Assembly (NCBI RefSeq): GCF_003719305.1
Contig: NZ_RARC01000004.1
Span: forward strand, 124,001-188,000
From: Mycolicibacterium stellerae
GTDB lineage: Bacteria; Actinomycetota; Actinomycetes; Mycobacteriales; Mycobacteriaceae
Length of the DNA: 64,000 nt
Direction: 5' to 3'
Shown here: positions 1 through 8,614 of the stretch, one piece after another
Layout: every line of letters begins with the position of its first letter
Numbering within the stretch: the first letter of the stretch is position 1
Program-made: the position numbers and the translations under genes
The notes under the pieces: generated by a model
What the model was told of the DNA's origin: nothing
Databases searched by the model: none
Seen by the model: only the letters and a program-made list of their open reading frames with translations

Positions 1-1
1 A

Positions 2-1093
2 TCACTGTGCGCTGATACCGGCCTCGACGTCTATCCCGTAGAGCCGTGCGGCGTTTCGCCAGCAGAGCTTGTCGCGCTGTTCAGGGGTGAACGCGCTGGG
101 CACTTCCAGCTCGTTGGCCTGCCAGTGCGGGTAGCTGGAGCCGTACATCACCATGTCCTCCTTGCCAGTGAAGCCGAGCCACTCACCGGCGAACTCGACG
201 TCTCCTGGCCCGTCCATCGCGCCCTGAACGAAGAAGACGTGGCCGGGCAGGTAGTCGCTGGGCATCTTGGGCGCCCACGGCGTCTGTTCGAGGTGCGGGC
301 GGCCGAAGCAGTCCATCCGCCAGATGAACGGCGTCAGCAGATCGGCGGCGCCGTCGGCCCAGACGAACTTCAGGTCGGGCATTCTCTCGAATACCCCCTC
401 GGCGATCATGTTCATCAGGTGATACAGGTAGTTCAGCGCCATGAAGCCGACGTACTGCTCGTATGTCCTCGTGGTGCCCGAGGGCGTCGGCGCGAACTGG
501 ATGCCTGCCCCCACCTCGATATGCGCGGCGACCGGCAGGTTGGCGTCGACGGCGGCCTCCCACAACGGCCAGAACTGCGGCTTTCCGTAGACCTCACGGG
601 ACTGCATGGGCACGCCGATCTGAACCACGTTCGGGTGGTCTTTGTACTTCTCGATCTCGCGCAGCGCGCCCGCGACGTCGTCCGGATTGATCCGGATCGT
701 GCCGCGGAACCGGTCGCGGTAGGAACCGTCGTCTAGCCAGCGCGTCACCATCATTTCGTTGTGGCCTGCGGCGATGGCGGTCCCCAGGTGGCGGTCCGGC
801 ATGATCCCGCGCGTCATCGGATGCAGGATCGCGATGTCGACGCCGCGCTCGTCGAACAGATGGCGTCCGACGATTTCCGGATCCGAACCGGGGTACTGGC
901 GGTCGGGTCCCTGGGTGCCGTTCGCGTACTCGCCGCCGGGGGCGCCGTACCAGTCCATCTCGTAGTCCGGAAAGCCGCGGCTGCGGTACGGCTCGGCCAT
1001 CCAGTTCTTGCGCAGGTCCTTGTTCGACTTGGCGAAGATGTGCACGCTCGCGTCGATGACGGGCGTCGTCGCTCCGTCAGGATGTTGGATCAC
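2..1093 (-). CDS. Amidohydrolase family protein (amidohydrolase_2 type)
   Basis: A complete 363-residue protein of the metal-dependent amidohydrolase_2 family, a TIM-barrel group of hydrolases and decarboxylases acting on cyclic carboxylates and lactones. The N-terminal motif VIDASVHIF supplies Asp14 and His18, and AAHIEVG supplies a second likely metal ligand, His191. The usual GSDYPH motif near the C-terminus is GSSYPH at 318-323, so the metal-ligand or catalytic Asp is Ser320. The stop is at 2-4. It diverges from the acyl-CoA dehydrogenase operon starting at 1336 and probably belongs to the same catabolic island as the second amidohydrolase at 45621, which keeps GSDWPH. The substrate is unknown, and the Ser substitution means activity cannot be assumed. 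Confidence 0.85.
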   Translation of the reverse strand: MIQHPDGATTPVIDASVHIFAKSNKDLRKNWMAEPYRSRGFPDYEMDWYGAPGGEYANGTQGPDRQYPGSDPEIVGRHLFDERGVDIAILHPMTRGIMPDRHLGTAIAAGHNEMMVTRWLDDGSYRDRFRGTIRINPDDVAGALREIEKYKDHPNVVQIGVPMQSREVYGKPQFWPLWEAAVDANLPVAAHIEVGAGIQFAPTPSGTTRTYEQYVGFMALNYLYHLMNMIAEGVFERMPDLKFVWADGAADLLTPFIWRMDCFGRPHLEQTPWAPKMPSDYLPGHVFFVQGAMDGPGDVEFAGEWLGFTGKEDMVMYGSSYPHWQANELEVPSAFTPEQRDKLCWRNAARLYGIDVEAGISAQ

Positions 1094-1163
1094 CGATGGC
1101 CTCCGATGTCTGCCGGTCGGAACCGGACATACAGCCAGTGTAAAGCCAAGTTCTTCATTGGCA

Positions 1164-1176
1164 AGAATTGGGTTCT
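1164..1176. promoter_or_regulatory. Degenerate inverted repeat resembling the GAGAAT-N3-ATTCTC site
   Basis: AGAAT-TGG-GTTCT lies 71 bp upstream of the minus-strand amidohydrolase start. It matches the inner part of the perfect site at 1287-1301 at all but one defined base. It could be the operator copy serving the divergent amidohydrolase. This is a weak match and could be chance. Confidence 0.3.
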
Positions 1177-1272
1177 CAAGCGTAACGCTTACTTCTTCGC
1201 AGGTCAGGGTGTGCGCTGGTCACGTGCACGGTAGCCGATCAACGAAACGGTGTAGTCGCTTTCGGAGAACAG

Positions 1273-1301
1273 TTACGACATCTAAGGAGAATGTTATTCT
1301 C
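1273..1301 (+). promoter_or_regulatory. Promoter with perfect 15-bp operator-like inverted repeat
   Basis: A perfect inverted repeat GAGAAT-GTT-ATTCTC occupies 1287-1301. Its right arm contains TATTCT at 1295-1300, which reads as a -10 hexamer. A weak -35, TTACGA, sits at 1273-1278 with a 16-bp spacer. An imperfect half, GAGAAC, lies at 1264-1269. Transcription would start near 1307, ahead of the AGGAGG ribosome site at 1324-1329 and the ATG at 1336. A repressor bound to the repeat would block the -10. The same repeat is found perfectly at 45584-45598. Confidence 0.6.
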
Positions 1302-1335
1302 GTGCCCGACGGGTAATCGCACCAGGAGGCGCCGG

Positions 1336-2334
1336 ATGCTACTCGAGTTCGATGCGGATCAGCGGCTGTGGCAGGACACCGTGCGCGATGCGGTCGGAAA
1401 GCAGTGCCCTCCGTCTATGGTCCGCGAGGTCGCCGAGAACGACTTTGACCCCGCGCCGCTGTGGCAGGCCTACATCGACGCGGGCTGGACCGAGCTGACC
1501 GACCCGGAGAACGCGGTTGAGCTTGCGATCGTGCTCGAAGAACTCGGCCGCGCAACCGACCCGACGCCGTTCCTGGCGACGTTGACCCAGTTCGCGCCCT
1601 TGGCCGGCGACCGATTTGATCCTCAGCAGGCGGGCGCGGCGGTCTACGACGGCATCACCGCCTACCGCGACGCCGACGGGTGGGTGCTGGACGGAACCGC
1701 ACGCCACGTGCTCGACGCCGACCGGGCCGACCGGCTTGCCGTGGTCACCGATGGCGGCGTCTTCCTCGTCGACGCGGGCGAGGCGACCATCCGTCGCAGC
1801 AAGGTCTTCGACCCCGTCTTGCACATCGGCGACGTGTCGTTCGCGGGGGTGCGGCTGGCCGACACCGAACGGCTGCACACCGATGCGGAGAAGGCGCGTC
1901 ACCTGGCGCTCACCGGGATCGCGGTCACCACGGTCGGCGCATGCCAGCGCATCATCGACCTCGTACTCGAACATGTGAAACAGCGCCAGCAGTTCGGCGT
2001 TGCCATCGGATCGTTCCAGGCGGTGCAGCACAAGGCCGTCGACATGCACGTCGCCACCGAGCGGGCCCGTGCGTTGTCGTACTTCGCGGCGCTGACCATC
2101 TCGGCCGACGATCCGCGCCGCCGTCTGGCGGCGTCGATGGCGAAGGCGGCGGCGGGGGAGTGCCAGGCCATCGTGTTCCGGCACGGGCTGCAGCTATTCG
2201 GTGCCATGGGGTTCACCTGGGAGAACGATCTTCAGTTCGCGTTGAAGCGGGCCAAGGCCGGCGAGCTGCTGCTCGGCGGCGCGGCCGAACATCGCGCGCT
2301 GATCGCGGAGGAATTCAATGCAGCTGACTTTTGA
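1336..2334 (+). CDS. Acyl-CoA dehydrogenase, short-subunit type (FadE)
   Basis: A 332-residue acyl-CoA dehydrogenase-like flavoprotein. The ATG at 1336 is preceded by AGGAGG at 1324-1329, 6 bp upstream. The C-terminal half has the family's KQRQQFG segment (flavin contact) and a GAMGFTWEND segment. The length is about 50 residues below a classic acyl-CoA dehydrogenase, and the N-terminal helical domain is reduced. It overlaps the next gene, a full-length acyl-CoA dehydrogenase, by 17 bp. A short/long adjacent pair is the arrangement of the heterotetrameric (alpha2beta2) steroid-side-chain dehydrogenases such as FadE28-FadE29. I infer that this subunit forms a complex with its neighbour and gives it structure or FAD contacts rather than acting alone. 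Confidence 0.88.
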   Translation: MLLEFDADQRLWQDTVRDAVGKQCPPSMVREVAENDFDPAPLWQAYIDAGWTELTDPENAVELAIVLEELGRATDPTPFLATLTQFAPLAGDRFDPQQAGAAVYDGITAYRDADGWVLDGTARHVLDADRADRLAVVTDGGVFLVDAGEATIRRSKVFDPVLHIGDVSFAGVRLADTERLHTDAEKARHLALTGIAVTTVGACQRIIDLVLEHVKQRQQFGVAIGSFQAVQHKAVDMHVATERARALSYFAALTISADDPRRRLAASMAKAAAGECQAIVFRHGLQLFGAMGFTWENDLQFALKRAKAGELLLGGAAEHRALIAEEFNAADF

Positions 2335-3505
2335 TTCCGCCGTCGAGGAGTTCCGGGCCGAGTTCTCGGCGTTCCTCGACGAGCATCTGCCCTCGGAAGC
2401 CGACACCCTGGAGCGACCGAGGTCGGTGTCGCACATGCCGCAGTGGGCGCGCAAATGGCAGCGGTTACTGTTCGACAACGGCTGGCTGCTGCCCGCCCAG
2501 CCGCCGGAGTTCGGTGGCCGCAACGCAACGGTGCTGCAGCAGTTCGTACATCTCGACGAGTTGTGCCGGCGCCGCATATATCACAGCATGAATCCGCAAG
2601 GTGTGAACATCATTGCGGCGTCGCTGATTTCGTTCGGGTCCGATGAGCAGAAGCACCGCTGGGCGGTGCCGGTGTTGAAGGCCGAGATGACGGCATCGCT
2701 GGGGATGAGCGAGCCGAGCGCCGGCTCCGACCTGGCATCGCTGCGCACCCGCGCAGTACTCACCACCGATTCGTCTGGCGACCACTTCGTCGTCAACGGC
2801 CAGAAGGTGTGGACTTCCGGTGCACACGACGCCGACTTCCTGCTGGCCTTCGTGCGCACGGATCCGGATGCCCCCAAGCACAAGGGAATCAGCGCGCTGA
2901 TCATTCCGACCGACACGCCCGGCGTGGTGTGCCGTCCGTTCGCCGACATGTGCGGCGAGGACAACCTGGACTTCAACGAGGTGTTCTTCACCGACGCCCG
3001 TGTCCCCGCGGAGAACCTCGTCGGACCCCTCAATGGCGGCTGGGGTGTGGCCAACGGGTCGCTCGGGCATGAGCGCACGATGATGTGGCTGGGCTTCGCC
3101 GACCGGATTGACAACATGATCGCCGACTTCCGTCCGCGCGGCGCACTGCAGCGCGACCAGTACGCCACGACGATCATGGACTACCTGGCGCTGCGCGCCA
3201 TGGGTTCCGCGGCGCTGGCGAAGGCCGCCCGCGGTGAGATGGACACCGCGTCGGTTTCGGTGCTCAAGCTGTTCGGATCCGAGGCAGAGCGCCAGGCGCT
3301 CGAAAACGCGCTGACCGCCGCAGGAGCCGACGGGCTCCTTCATCCCGCGTCGACGGGACCCTATGAGCACATGAACCTCGACCACTACTTCGCGAGCTGG
3401 TTCGAGCGCTATGCCCGCAGCTTCGGCGGCACCATCGCAGGCGGTACCTCGGAGATCCAGCGCAACATCATCGCCCAACAGGTGCTCGGCTTGCCGCGGC
3501 GTTGA
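2318..3505 (+). CDS. Acyl-CoA dehydrogenase, long catalytic subunit type (FadE)
   Basis: A 395-residue FAD-dependent acyl-CoA dehydrogenase that introduces the alpha-beta double bond. Visible features are the MSEPSAGSD flavin/substrate loop (about 130-138), VNGQKVWTSGA (159-169) and a C-terminal GGTSEIQRN motif. The position that is Glu in medium-chain enzymes (YEGT) is Gly here. A likely replacement base is Glu252 in LGHERT, the position used by isovaleryl-CoA-type and FadE29-like enzymes. The start lies inside the end of the preceding short acyl-CoA dehydrogenase, which implies translational coupling and heteromer assembly. Its stop overlaps the region of the next hydratase gene. Confidence 0.92.
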   Translation: MQLTFDSAVEEFRAEFSAFLDEHLPSEADTLERPRSVSHMPQWARKWQRLLFDNGWLLPAQPPEFGGRNATVLQQFVHLDELCRRRIYHSMNPQGVNIIAASLISFGSDEQKHRWAVPVLKAEMTASLGMSEPSAGSDLASLRTRAVLTTDSSGDHFVVNGQKVWTSGAHDADFLLAFVRTDPDAPKHKGISALIIPTDTPGVVCRPFADMCGEDNLDFNEVFFTDARVPAENLVGPLNGGWGVANGSLGHERTMMWLGFADRIDNMIADFRPRGALQRDQYATTIMDYLALRAMGSAALAKAARGEMDTASVSVLKLFGSEAERQALENALTAAGADGLLHPASTGPYEHMNLDHYFASWFERYARSFGGTIAGGTSEIQRNIIAQQVLGLPRR

Positions 3506-3510
3506 GTCCG

Positions 3511-4284
3511 GTGACCGAGACGCTGCTCGTCGAACGGCCGCACGCCGGGGTCCTTGTCGTGACGCTGAATCGGCCGAGCCGGCTCAACGCGATCAACGAC
3601 ATGATGCGGCGAGAACTCATCAAGACGTTCGCGTCGGTGCCCGACGACGTGACCGCCGTCGTGCTGACCGGTGCCGGCCGCGGCTTCTGTTCCGGCATCG
3701 ACATGCGCGATTTCGGGCCTGGGGTGCCCGACGACGCCGCTCCCGCCATCGACCGGCTGCGGTTCCAGGAGTCGATGGCGGCGCTCCCGCGCGCCATCCG
3801 GCAACTTCGGCAACCTGTTGTCGCAGCGGTCAATGGTCCCTGCGTCGGAGGCGGGCTCGCGCTGTGCCTTGCAGCCGATATCCGGATCTGCTCCAGCGCG
3901 GCCGCATTTGGGAATGCCGCCATCTTGCTGGGACTGTCCGGCGCGGAAATGGGGATGAGCTACCACCTTCCGAGGATCGTCGGAACCAGCGTCGCCGCCG
4001 ACTGGATGTTGACCGGGCGCACCGTTTCTGCCCACGAAGCCGACCGCCGCGGTTTGGTCAGCGAGCTGGTGGCACCCGACCGGCTGGCGGGACGAGCCCT
4101 CGAGATCGCCTCCGCGATCGCCGAACTGGCGCCACTCGGCGTACAGCTGACCAAGCGTGCCCTTCAGGTGAACACCGACGCCACGGGCCTCGACGCGGCG
4201 GTGGAGCTGGAGAACCGCAACCAGGTACTCAGCCACGCCACCGCCGACGCCGCCGCGCGACGGCACAAGTGGGCGCGGGACTGA
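3511..4284 (+). CDS. Enoyl-CoA hydratase/isomerase family protein
   Basis: A crotonase-fold protein of 257 residues from GTG 3511; an in-frame TTG at 3502 overlaps the previous stop and would add three residues. GFCSGIDMRDF carries the first oxyanion-hole segment and NGPCVGGGLAL the second. The segment equivalent to the catalytic-Glu loop reads GLSGAEMGMSYHLPR, which keeps one acidic residue. It follows the heteromeric acyl-CoA dehydrogenase pair within 6 bp, so it probably hydrates or isomerises that enzyme's enoyl-CoA product. The exact substrate and the hydratase-versus-isomerase role are not resolved. Confidence 0.88.
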   Translation: MTETLLVERPHAGVLVVTLNRPSRLNAINDMMRRELIKTFASVPDDVTAVVLTGAGRGFCSGIDMRDFGPGVPDDAAPAIDRLRFQESMAALPRAIRQLRQPVVAAVNGPCVGGGLALCLAADIRICSSAAAFGNAAILLGLSGAEMGMSYHLPRIVGTSVAADWMLTGRTVSAHEADRRGLVSELVAPDRLAGRALEIASAIAELAPLGVQLTKRALQVNTDATGLDAAVELENRNQVLSHATADAAARRHKWARD

Positions 4285-4306
4285 GCTTTCAACGGAAGGG
4301 CGACCG

Positions 4307-5602
4307 ATGGCGTGGGACTTCTCCACCGACCCGGAATGGGCGGAGCAGCTGGTCTGGGTCGAGGCGTTCGTGCGCGCGGAATGCGAGCCGATCGACCTGA
4401 TCGTCAAGGAGTCCCACGACCTGAATGATCCGGTGCGCCAAGCGCTCATTCCGCCGCTGCAACAGATCGTCAAGGATCGTGGGCTGTGGGCCACCCACCT
4501 CGGCCCCCGTCTCGGCGGACCGGGCCACGGTCAGGTCAAGCTTGCTCTGCTCAATGAGATCCTCGGCCGGTCCGAATGCGCGCCGATCGTATTCGGTTCG
4601 CAGGCACCCGATTCCGGAAACAGCGAGATCCTCGCCCACTACGGGACGCCCGAGCTGAAGCAGCGCTACCTCGAGCCGCTGCTCGACAACCGCATCGTGT
4701 CCTGCTTCTCGATGACGGAGCCCCAGGGCGGTGCCGACCCAAAGGTGTTCACCACCACTGCGGTACAGGACGGCGACCACTGGGTGATCAACGGCGAGAA
4801 GTGGTTCTCGTCGTTCGCCTCGATGGCCTCGTTCATCATCGTGATGGCGTTGACGGATCCCGACGCCCCACCCTACGAGCGCTATTCGATGTTCGTCGTC
4901 CCCGGAGCCACCCCCGGCATCAACGTTCTGCGCGACGTCGGCCTCGGCTACCAGCCGGTCGGCGGCGGCCGCGAGGGCTACGTCCGATATGAGAACGTCC
5001 GCGTCCCGCACGATCACATGCTCGGCCCCCGCGGCGGGGCGTTCGTCGTCGCGCAGACGCGGCTGGGCGGTGGACGCATTCACCACGCGATGCGCACCGT
5101 CGGGCTGGTCCGCCGCATCTTTGACATGATCTGCGAACGCGCCGTATCGCGGTACACGCAGGGCGACATGTTGTCCAACAAGCAGCTCGTCCAAGAGATG
5201 GTCGCGGACTCGTGGATGGAGATCGAGGCGTTCCGCCTGCTCACCCTGCAGACCGCGTGGAAGATCGACCGGCACAACGACTACAAGGCCGTGCGGGCCG
5301 ACATCTCGGCGGTCAAGGCGATGATGCAGAAGGTGCTGCACGACGTGTCGGCACGGGCGCTTCAGCTGCACGGCTCGCTGGGCACCACCCACGAGATGCC
5401 GTTCGTGCAGTACCTGGTCGAGTCGTTCGTGCTCGGGCTCGCCGACGGGCCGACCGAGGTGCACAAGGTCACGCTGGCCCGGCTACTGCTCAGGGAGTAC
5501 AAGCCCGCGCCCGATGTTTTCCCCTCTGAGCACCTGTTGCGGCTGCGGGAGGTTGCCGAGGCGAAGTTCGCCGACAAGCTGGCCGGGATCAAGCGATCAT
5601 GA
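4307..5602 (+). CDS. Acyl-CoA dehydrogenase (ACAD10/11-like)
   Basis: A 431-residue acyl-CoA dehydrogenase of the longer ACAD10/11-like type. MTEPQGGADP (about 135-144) and VINGEKWFSS (158-167) form the flavin and substrate loops. ARALQLHGSLG and LADGPTEVHK near the C-terminus are typical of this branch, where the acidic residue of the ADGPxEVH segment replaces the YEGT Glu. The ATG at 4307 follows a weak GGAAGG site. It is the second independent dehydrogenase step in the operon, and its stop overlaps the next SDR start by 4 bp (ATGA). It may act on a different chain length or a branched intermediate. Confidence 0.9.
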   Translation: MAWDFSTDPEWAEQLVWVEAFVRAECEPIDLIVKESHDLNDPVRQALIPPLQQIVKDRGLWATHLGPRLGGPGHGQVKLALLNEILGRSECAPIVFGSQAPDSGNSEILAHYGTPELKQRYLEPLLDNRIVSCFSMTEPQGGADPKVFTTTAVQDGDHWVINGEKWFSSFASMASFIIVMALTDPDAPPYERYSMFVVPGATPGINVLRDVGLGYQPVGGGREGYVRYENVRVPHDHMLGPRGGAFVVAQTRLGGGRIHHAMRTVGLVRRIFDMICERAVSRYTQGDMLSNKQLVQEMVADSWMEIEAFRLLTLQTAWKIDRHNDYKAVRADISAVKAMMQKVLHDVSARALQLHGSLGTTHEMPFVQYLVESFVLGLADGPTEVHKVTLARLLLREYKPAPDVFPSEHLLRLREVAEAKFADKLAGIKRS

Positions 5603-6381
5603 CGCCGTGTGACGGCAAGGTGGCCCTGGTCACCGGCACCAGCAGGGGACTGGGCAAAGCGATCGCGAAACGGCTGGCGAGTGAGGGTGCCACCGTCGCG
5701 CTCACCGCACGCACCTTGGAGCCCGATCCGAAATATCAAGGCTCCCTTCGTCAGACGCTTGACGAGATAGAGGCTGCGGGCGGGTCTGCGATCGCGGTGC
5801 GGGCCGATCTTTCGGTGACGGAAGGCCGCGAGGGCTTGTTCGGTGAAGTCGTCGAACGCGTCGGTGCGCCCGATATCCTGGTGAACAACGCCGCGGTCAC
5901 CTTTCTGCGACCACTCGACGAGTTTCCAGACCGTCGCGTCCGGCTGATGATGGAGATGCATGTGCTGGCGCCGCTGCACCTGACGCAGTTGGCGATCCCA
6001 GCCATGCGTGAACGGGGCCGCGGCTGGGTGCTCAACGTCACGTCGGTCGGCGGCGACCTGCCAGTCGGGCCGCCGTTCTCCGGGTTCGATTCTTCGGCCG
6101 GCTTCGGTATCTACGGCACCGTGAAGGCCGCCCTCAACCGAATGACCAAGAGCCTCGCGGCAGAGTTGTACGACGACGGAATCGCCGTGAATGCAGCCGC
6201 GCCGACGAACCCCGTCGCCACGCCGGGGGCAGGCGCGTTGGATCTCGCCAAGACCGACACCGAAGACATCGAGCTCATCACGCAGACGGCGTTGCTGCTG
6301 TGCACCGGTGACCCGAAGACGATGACCGGTCGCATCGCCCACACCCAAGAGTTCCTGCGCGAGGTCGGCTGGTTGACCTGA
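5599..6381 (+). CDS. Short-chain dehydrogenase/reductase (SDR)
   Basis: A classical SDR of 260 residues. It has the TGTSRGLGKA cofactor loop near residue 13, NNAAV for the adenine pocket, a catalytic Ser in NVTSVGGD, and YGTVK as the Tyr-x3-Lys pair. The ATG overlaps the stop of the acyl-CoA dehydrogenase (ATGA), making it the last gene of the 1336-6381 operon. It most likely oxidises the hydroxyacyl-CoA or alcohol made by the hydratase. The following gene is convergent, 19 bp away. Confidence 0.9.
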   Translation: MTPCDGKVALVTGTSRGLGKAIAKRLASEGATVALTARTLEPDPKYQGSLRQTLDEIEAAGGSAIAVRADLSVTEGREGLFGEVVERVGAPDILVNNAAVTFLRPLDEFPDRRVRLMMEMHVLAPLHLTQLAIPAMRERGRGWVLNVTSVGGDLPVGPPFSGFDSSAGFGIYGTVKAALNRMTKSLAAELYDDGIAVNAAAPTNPVATPGAGALDLAKTDTEDIELITQTALLLCTGDPKTMTGRIAHTQEFLREVGWLT

Positions 6382-6400
6382 TCGGTCGCCGTTGCCGAAT

Positions 6401-7102
6401 TCACCTCGGGAGTCGCGCCTCGATCCTGTCGGCGATGTCGGCGGCCTCGGTGACTGCGGTCGGCTGTTGGGGTCTGCATGCCTGAATGTCGAGGATCACG
6501 TTGGCCGCCAACGCTAGTGCGTGTTGACAGGTTCGGATCTGCGGGCCGCTTTCCCGGACATAGGGCATCGTGAGCCTGCTGTCCGATGCGGAGAGGTCGC
6601 CGCTGAGCCAGGCGGGCAACTGTTGATCGTTGAGCCGGATGTTGACGCGGTGGTTGGTGCAGTGGGCCCACCTGTCCGCCGACTCGGTGAAGAACCGTTG
6701 CGCGGCCTCGGGTGTGTCGTAGCGGACGACGGACTGCACGACGAGGCTGTCCCAACTGTCGCTGTCCGGCGTGCGAAGCATCTGTTGGCGCACCGACTGC
6801 CAACCACTCGGGTCGTAAACGGGTGCCTCGGTGACCTGCCACACGCCGAGGCAGTTCAGGTTCGGCAGAAGGTTTCGGTGATCCGCCATCTGCGCGACGG
6901 GTGGGTGAGCGGTCATTTCGCTGGTCGCCATCACCGCGTCGATGTCATCGGCAGTCAGCAGCAGTCCGGTCAGCGCCGATTCGTTCACCGACTTCGGCGG
7001 CGCGTCGGCGGCGGGTGCTGTTGCGCATCCCGCCAGGAGCGAAAAGGTCGCCCCGACAACGCATGGAAGCGATATCAGGCGTGGGTGCCGGCGGCTGCGC
7101 AT
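6401..7102 (-). CDS. Sensor-domain lipoprotein (PknH extracellular domain-like)
   Basis: A 233-residue exported lipoprotein. The signal peptide ends in LLAGC with the lipidated Cys at residue 26. The mature part has the LLLTADDIDAVM opening and paired cysteines (NCLGVW, HCTNHR-like and C-terminal Cys residues) typical of the mycobacterial PknH_C/sensor family that stands outside the membrane, often without a kinase. The start overlaps the end of the upstream secreted-protein gene by 28 bp, so the two are probably co-transcribed. Its ligand is unknown. Confidence 0.75.
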   Translation of the reverse strand: MRSRRHPRLISLPCVVGATFSLLAGCATAPAADAPPKSVNESALTGLLLTADDIDAVMATSEMTAHPPVAQMADHRNLLPNLNCLGVWQVTEAPVYDPSGWQSVRQQMLRTPDSDSWDSLVVQSVVRYDTPEAAQRFFTESADRWAHCTNHRVNIRLNDQQLPAWLSGDLSASDSRLTMPYVRESGPQIRTCQHALALAANVILDIQACRPQQPTAVTEAADIADRIEARLPR

Positions 7103-7605
7103 GCCTCTTGTGCCCTCGTGGCGTCGTCGTTCATCTTGGTGGCTGTGGTGTTCAGGCTTTCGCCGGGAATCCGCAGGCCCATCTTGACGAGAAGTTTGGT
7201 CGCGTCGACCGACCAGGTCCGCATCGGATCGGCGATCTCAGCCTGTAGTCCTGGGGTACCTGCGGCGGTCATCGCCACGGCTGCCGCCTGGCGCAGGGCG
7301 GTGCGGCCGACCACGTTGCTATCGCTGACGGCAGGATCGGCGTAGTCCGAGCCCTCGAAGGTGTCGGCGAAGTCGCCGTAGTAGACCGATGTTCCGTCGA
7401 GCGCCTCGGCGAATGCCGAGCAGGCCGTGACCGCGGCGGGGTCGGCGTCATCGGAGGTCGGGACCGCGGCGACCTGTACCGGCCCTGGCATGGCCGGGTC
7501 GGCTCCCGCGTCGTCCGCGAAAGACGTTGCAGGCGAGGCTAATCCGACACCAACGGCAATGCACGATGCGGCCAAGCCTCCGATGAGGGTGCGCGATGAG
7601 TTCAA
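7075..7605 (-). CDS. Secreted conserved hypothetical protein
   Basis: A 176-residue exported protein with a signal peptide ending near SFADDAGADP. I place the start at TTG 7605 because AGGAGG (7615-7610) lies 4 nt upstream; a longer reading from 7671 would add a hydrophilic stretch before the signal peptide. After cleavage it has a four-helix-like acidic domain with two Cys residues (AVTACSAF, AQEACAAA). This pattern is common in mycobacterial small secreted proteins of unknown function. It is paired with the downstream lipoprotein at 6401. The gap to 7895 holds the divergent promoters and an 11-bp direct repeat AACGCCAGCAT at 7674 and 7753. Confidence 0.7.
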   Translation of the reverse strand: MNSSRTLIGGLAASCIAVGVGLASPATSFADDAGADPAMPGPVQVAAVPTSDDADPAAVTACSAFAEALDGTSVYYGDFADTFEGSDYADPAVSDSNVVGRTALRQAAAVAMTAAGTPGLQAEIADPMRTWSVDATKLLVKMGLRIPGESLNTTATKMNDDATRAQEACAAAGTHA

Positions 7606-7895
7606 TGTGCCTCCTGCCGAATGTGTCGAGCAACCGTCGGTCGCCGAAGCGTCCGTTGCCTGAACGGCCAACCAACGCCAGCATCACAATGGCCATCCAT
7701 CTCATTGCCCGGAACTGTGAAATCCCTTGAAAGTCAGTGTGATACGGATCAAAACGCCAGCATGTCCAACCGGACGACAACGGAGTCTGCAGTGTTCTCT
7801 GTCTGTTTACCGTCTGGAAATCCCGCCATTGGATGCTCCCGGCGACAGAACATTTGGATCCGGTTGGATTCATCACGAGAGGCGCCGAATCGAAT

Positions 7896-8585
7896 ATGTC
7901 CACACGTTATGCCGCCTTGGCGGCAGTCCTCTGCATGGCAGTCCCGGTCGGGGCGGCGCCCATCGCAACGGCCGATCCGCCACCGCCCGACCCGGCAGTG
8001 CAGCCGGTGGCCGACGCCACCAACCCGCTGCCGCCGGAGGGTGCCGTGCCGTCGGCGCCTCCCGGGATTCTGGACACTCCCGACGGCTGGCATCTCGAGG
8101 TGGTCGGCAGCAACGAGACGCAGTTGCCGGTCGCCCCGCTGACGACCGCGATCTCGTCCCGTGAGTATCTGGTGGCAGGCACCTTCACCGGCAAGATCAC
8201 CGGAAGCGGAAAGACCAAGCTCACCGGCGGCACGATGGAGGCGGGCGAGCAGATCGGCTGCGGCATCATCTCCGACGAGACCGAGATCAACCCCGGCGCC
8301 AGCTTCACCCCGGGAATCGCGATTCCGTTCACCGGAAATGTCACCGGCGGTTTCGGTGCCAGCCTGCAGGGCAAGGTCTACCTCAAGCCGGGCACGGTGA
8401 CGTCCGTCGCGATCGACAAGAAGTCGTTCAAGGGCGACGAAACCCGCATCACGATCACCGGGGTCCGGATCAAGACCGACCAGTGTGCCGGCCAGTCCTT
8501 CATCCGCTCGTACGCGACCCTGACCAGTTCGACCGACAACACCGACGACGTCATCACCTATCTCGGCGTCACCAAGGCCGTCTGA
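7896..8585 (+). CDS. MspA family outer-membrane porin-like protein
   Basis: A 229-residue exported protein of the MspA family, whose octamers form the water-filled channel of the mycomembrane. ATG 7896 gives a standard signal peptide ending at ATADPPPP. Family segments are YLVAGTFTG, LTGGTMEAGEQIGCGI and a C-terminal SYATLTSSTDN followed by TYLG. A proline-rich linker follows the signal peptide. Unlike M. smegmatis MspA, which lacks cysteine, it has two Cys residues (IGCGI and DQCAG) that could form a disulfide. It is a tandem duplicate of the next gene. Confidence 0.85.
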   Translation: MSTRYAALAAVLCMAVPVGAAPIATADPPPPDPAVQPVADATNPLPPEGAVPSAPPGILDTPDGWHLEVVGSNETQLPVAPLTTAISSREYLVAGTFTGKITGSGKTKLTGGTMEAGEQIGCGIISDETEINPGASFTPGIAIPFTGNVTGGFGASLQGKVYLKPGTVTSVAIDKKSFKGDETRITITGVRIKTDQCAGQSFIRSYATLTSSTDNTDDVITYLGVTKAV

Positions 8586-8614
8586 CCACAGTGAAACTCG
8601 ACCGGAAGAAACTC

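Noticed and set aside
7674..7763. Direct repeat AACGCCAGCAT as regulatory element
   Set aside because: Only two 11-bp copies 79 bp apart, one near the secreted gene leader; no symmetry or promoter relation.
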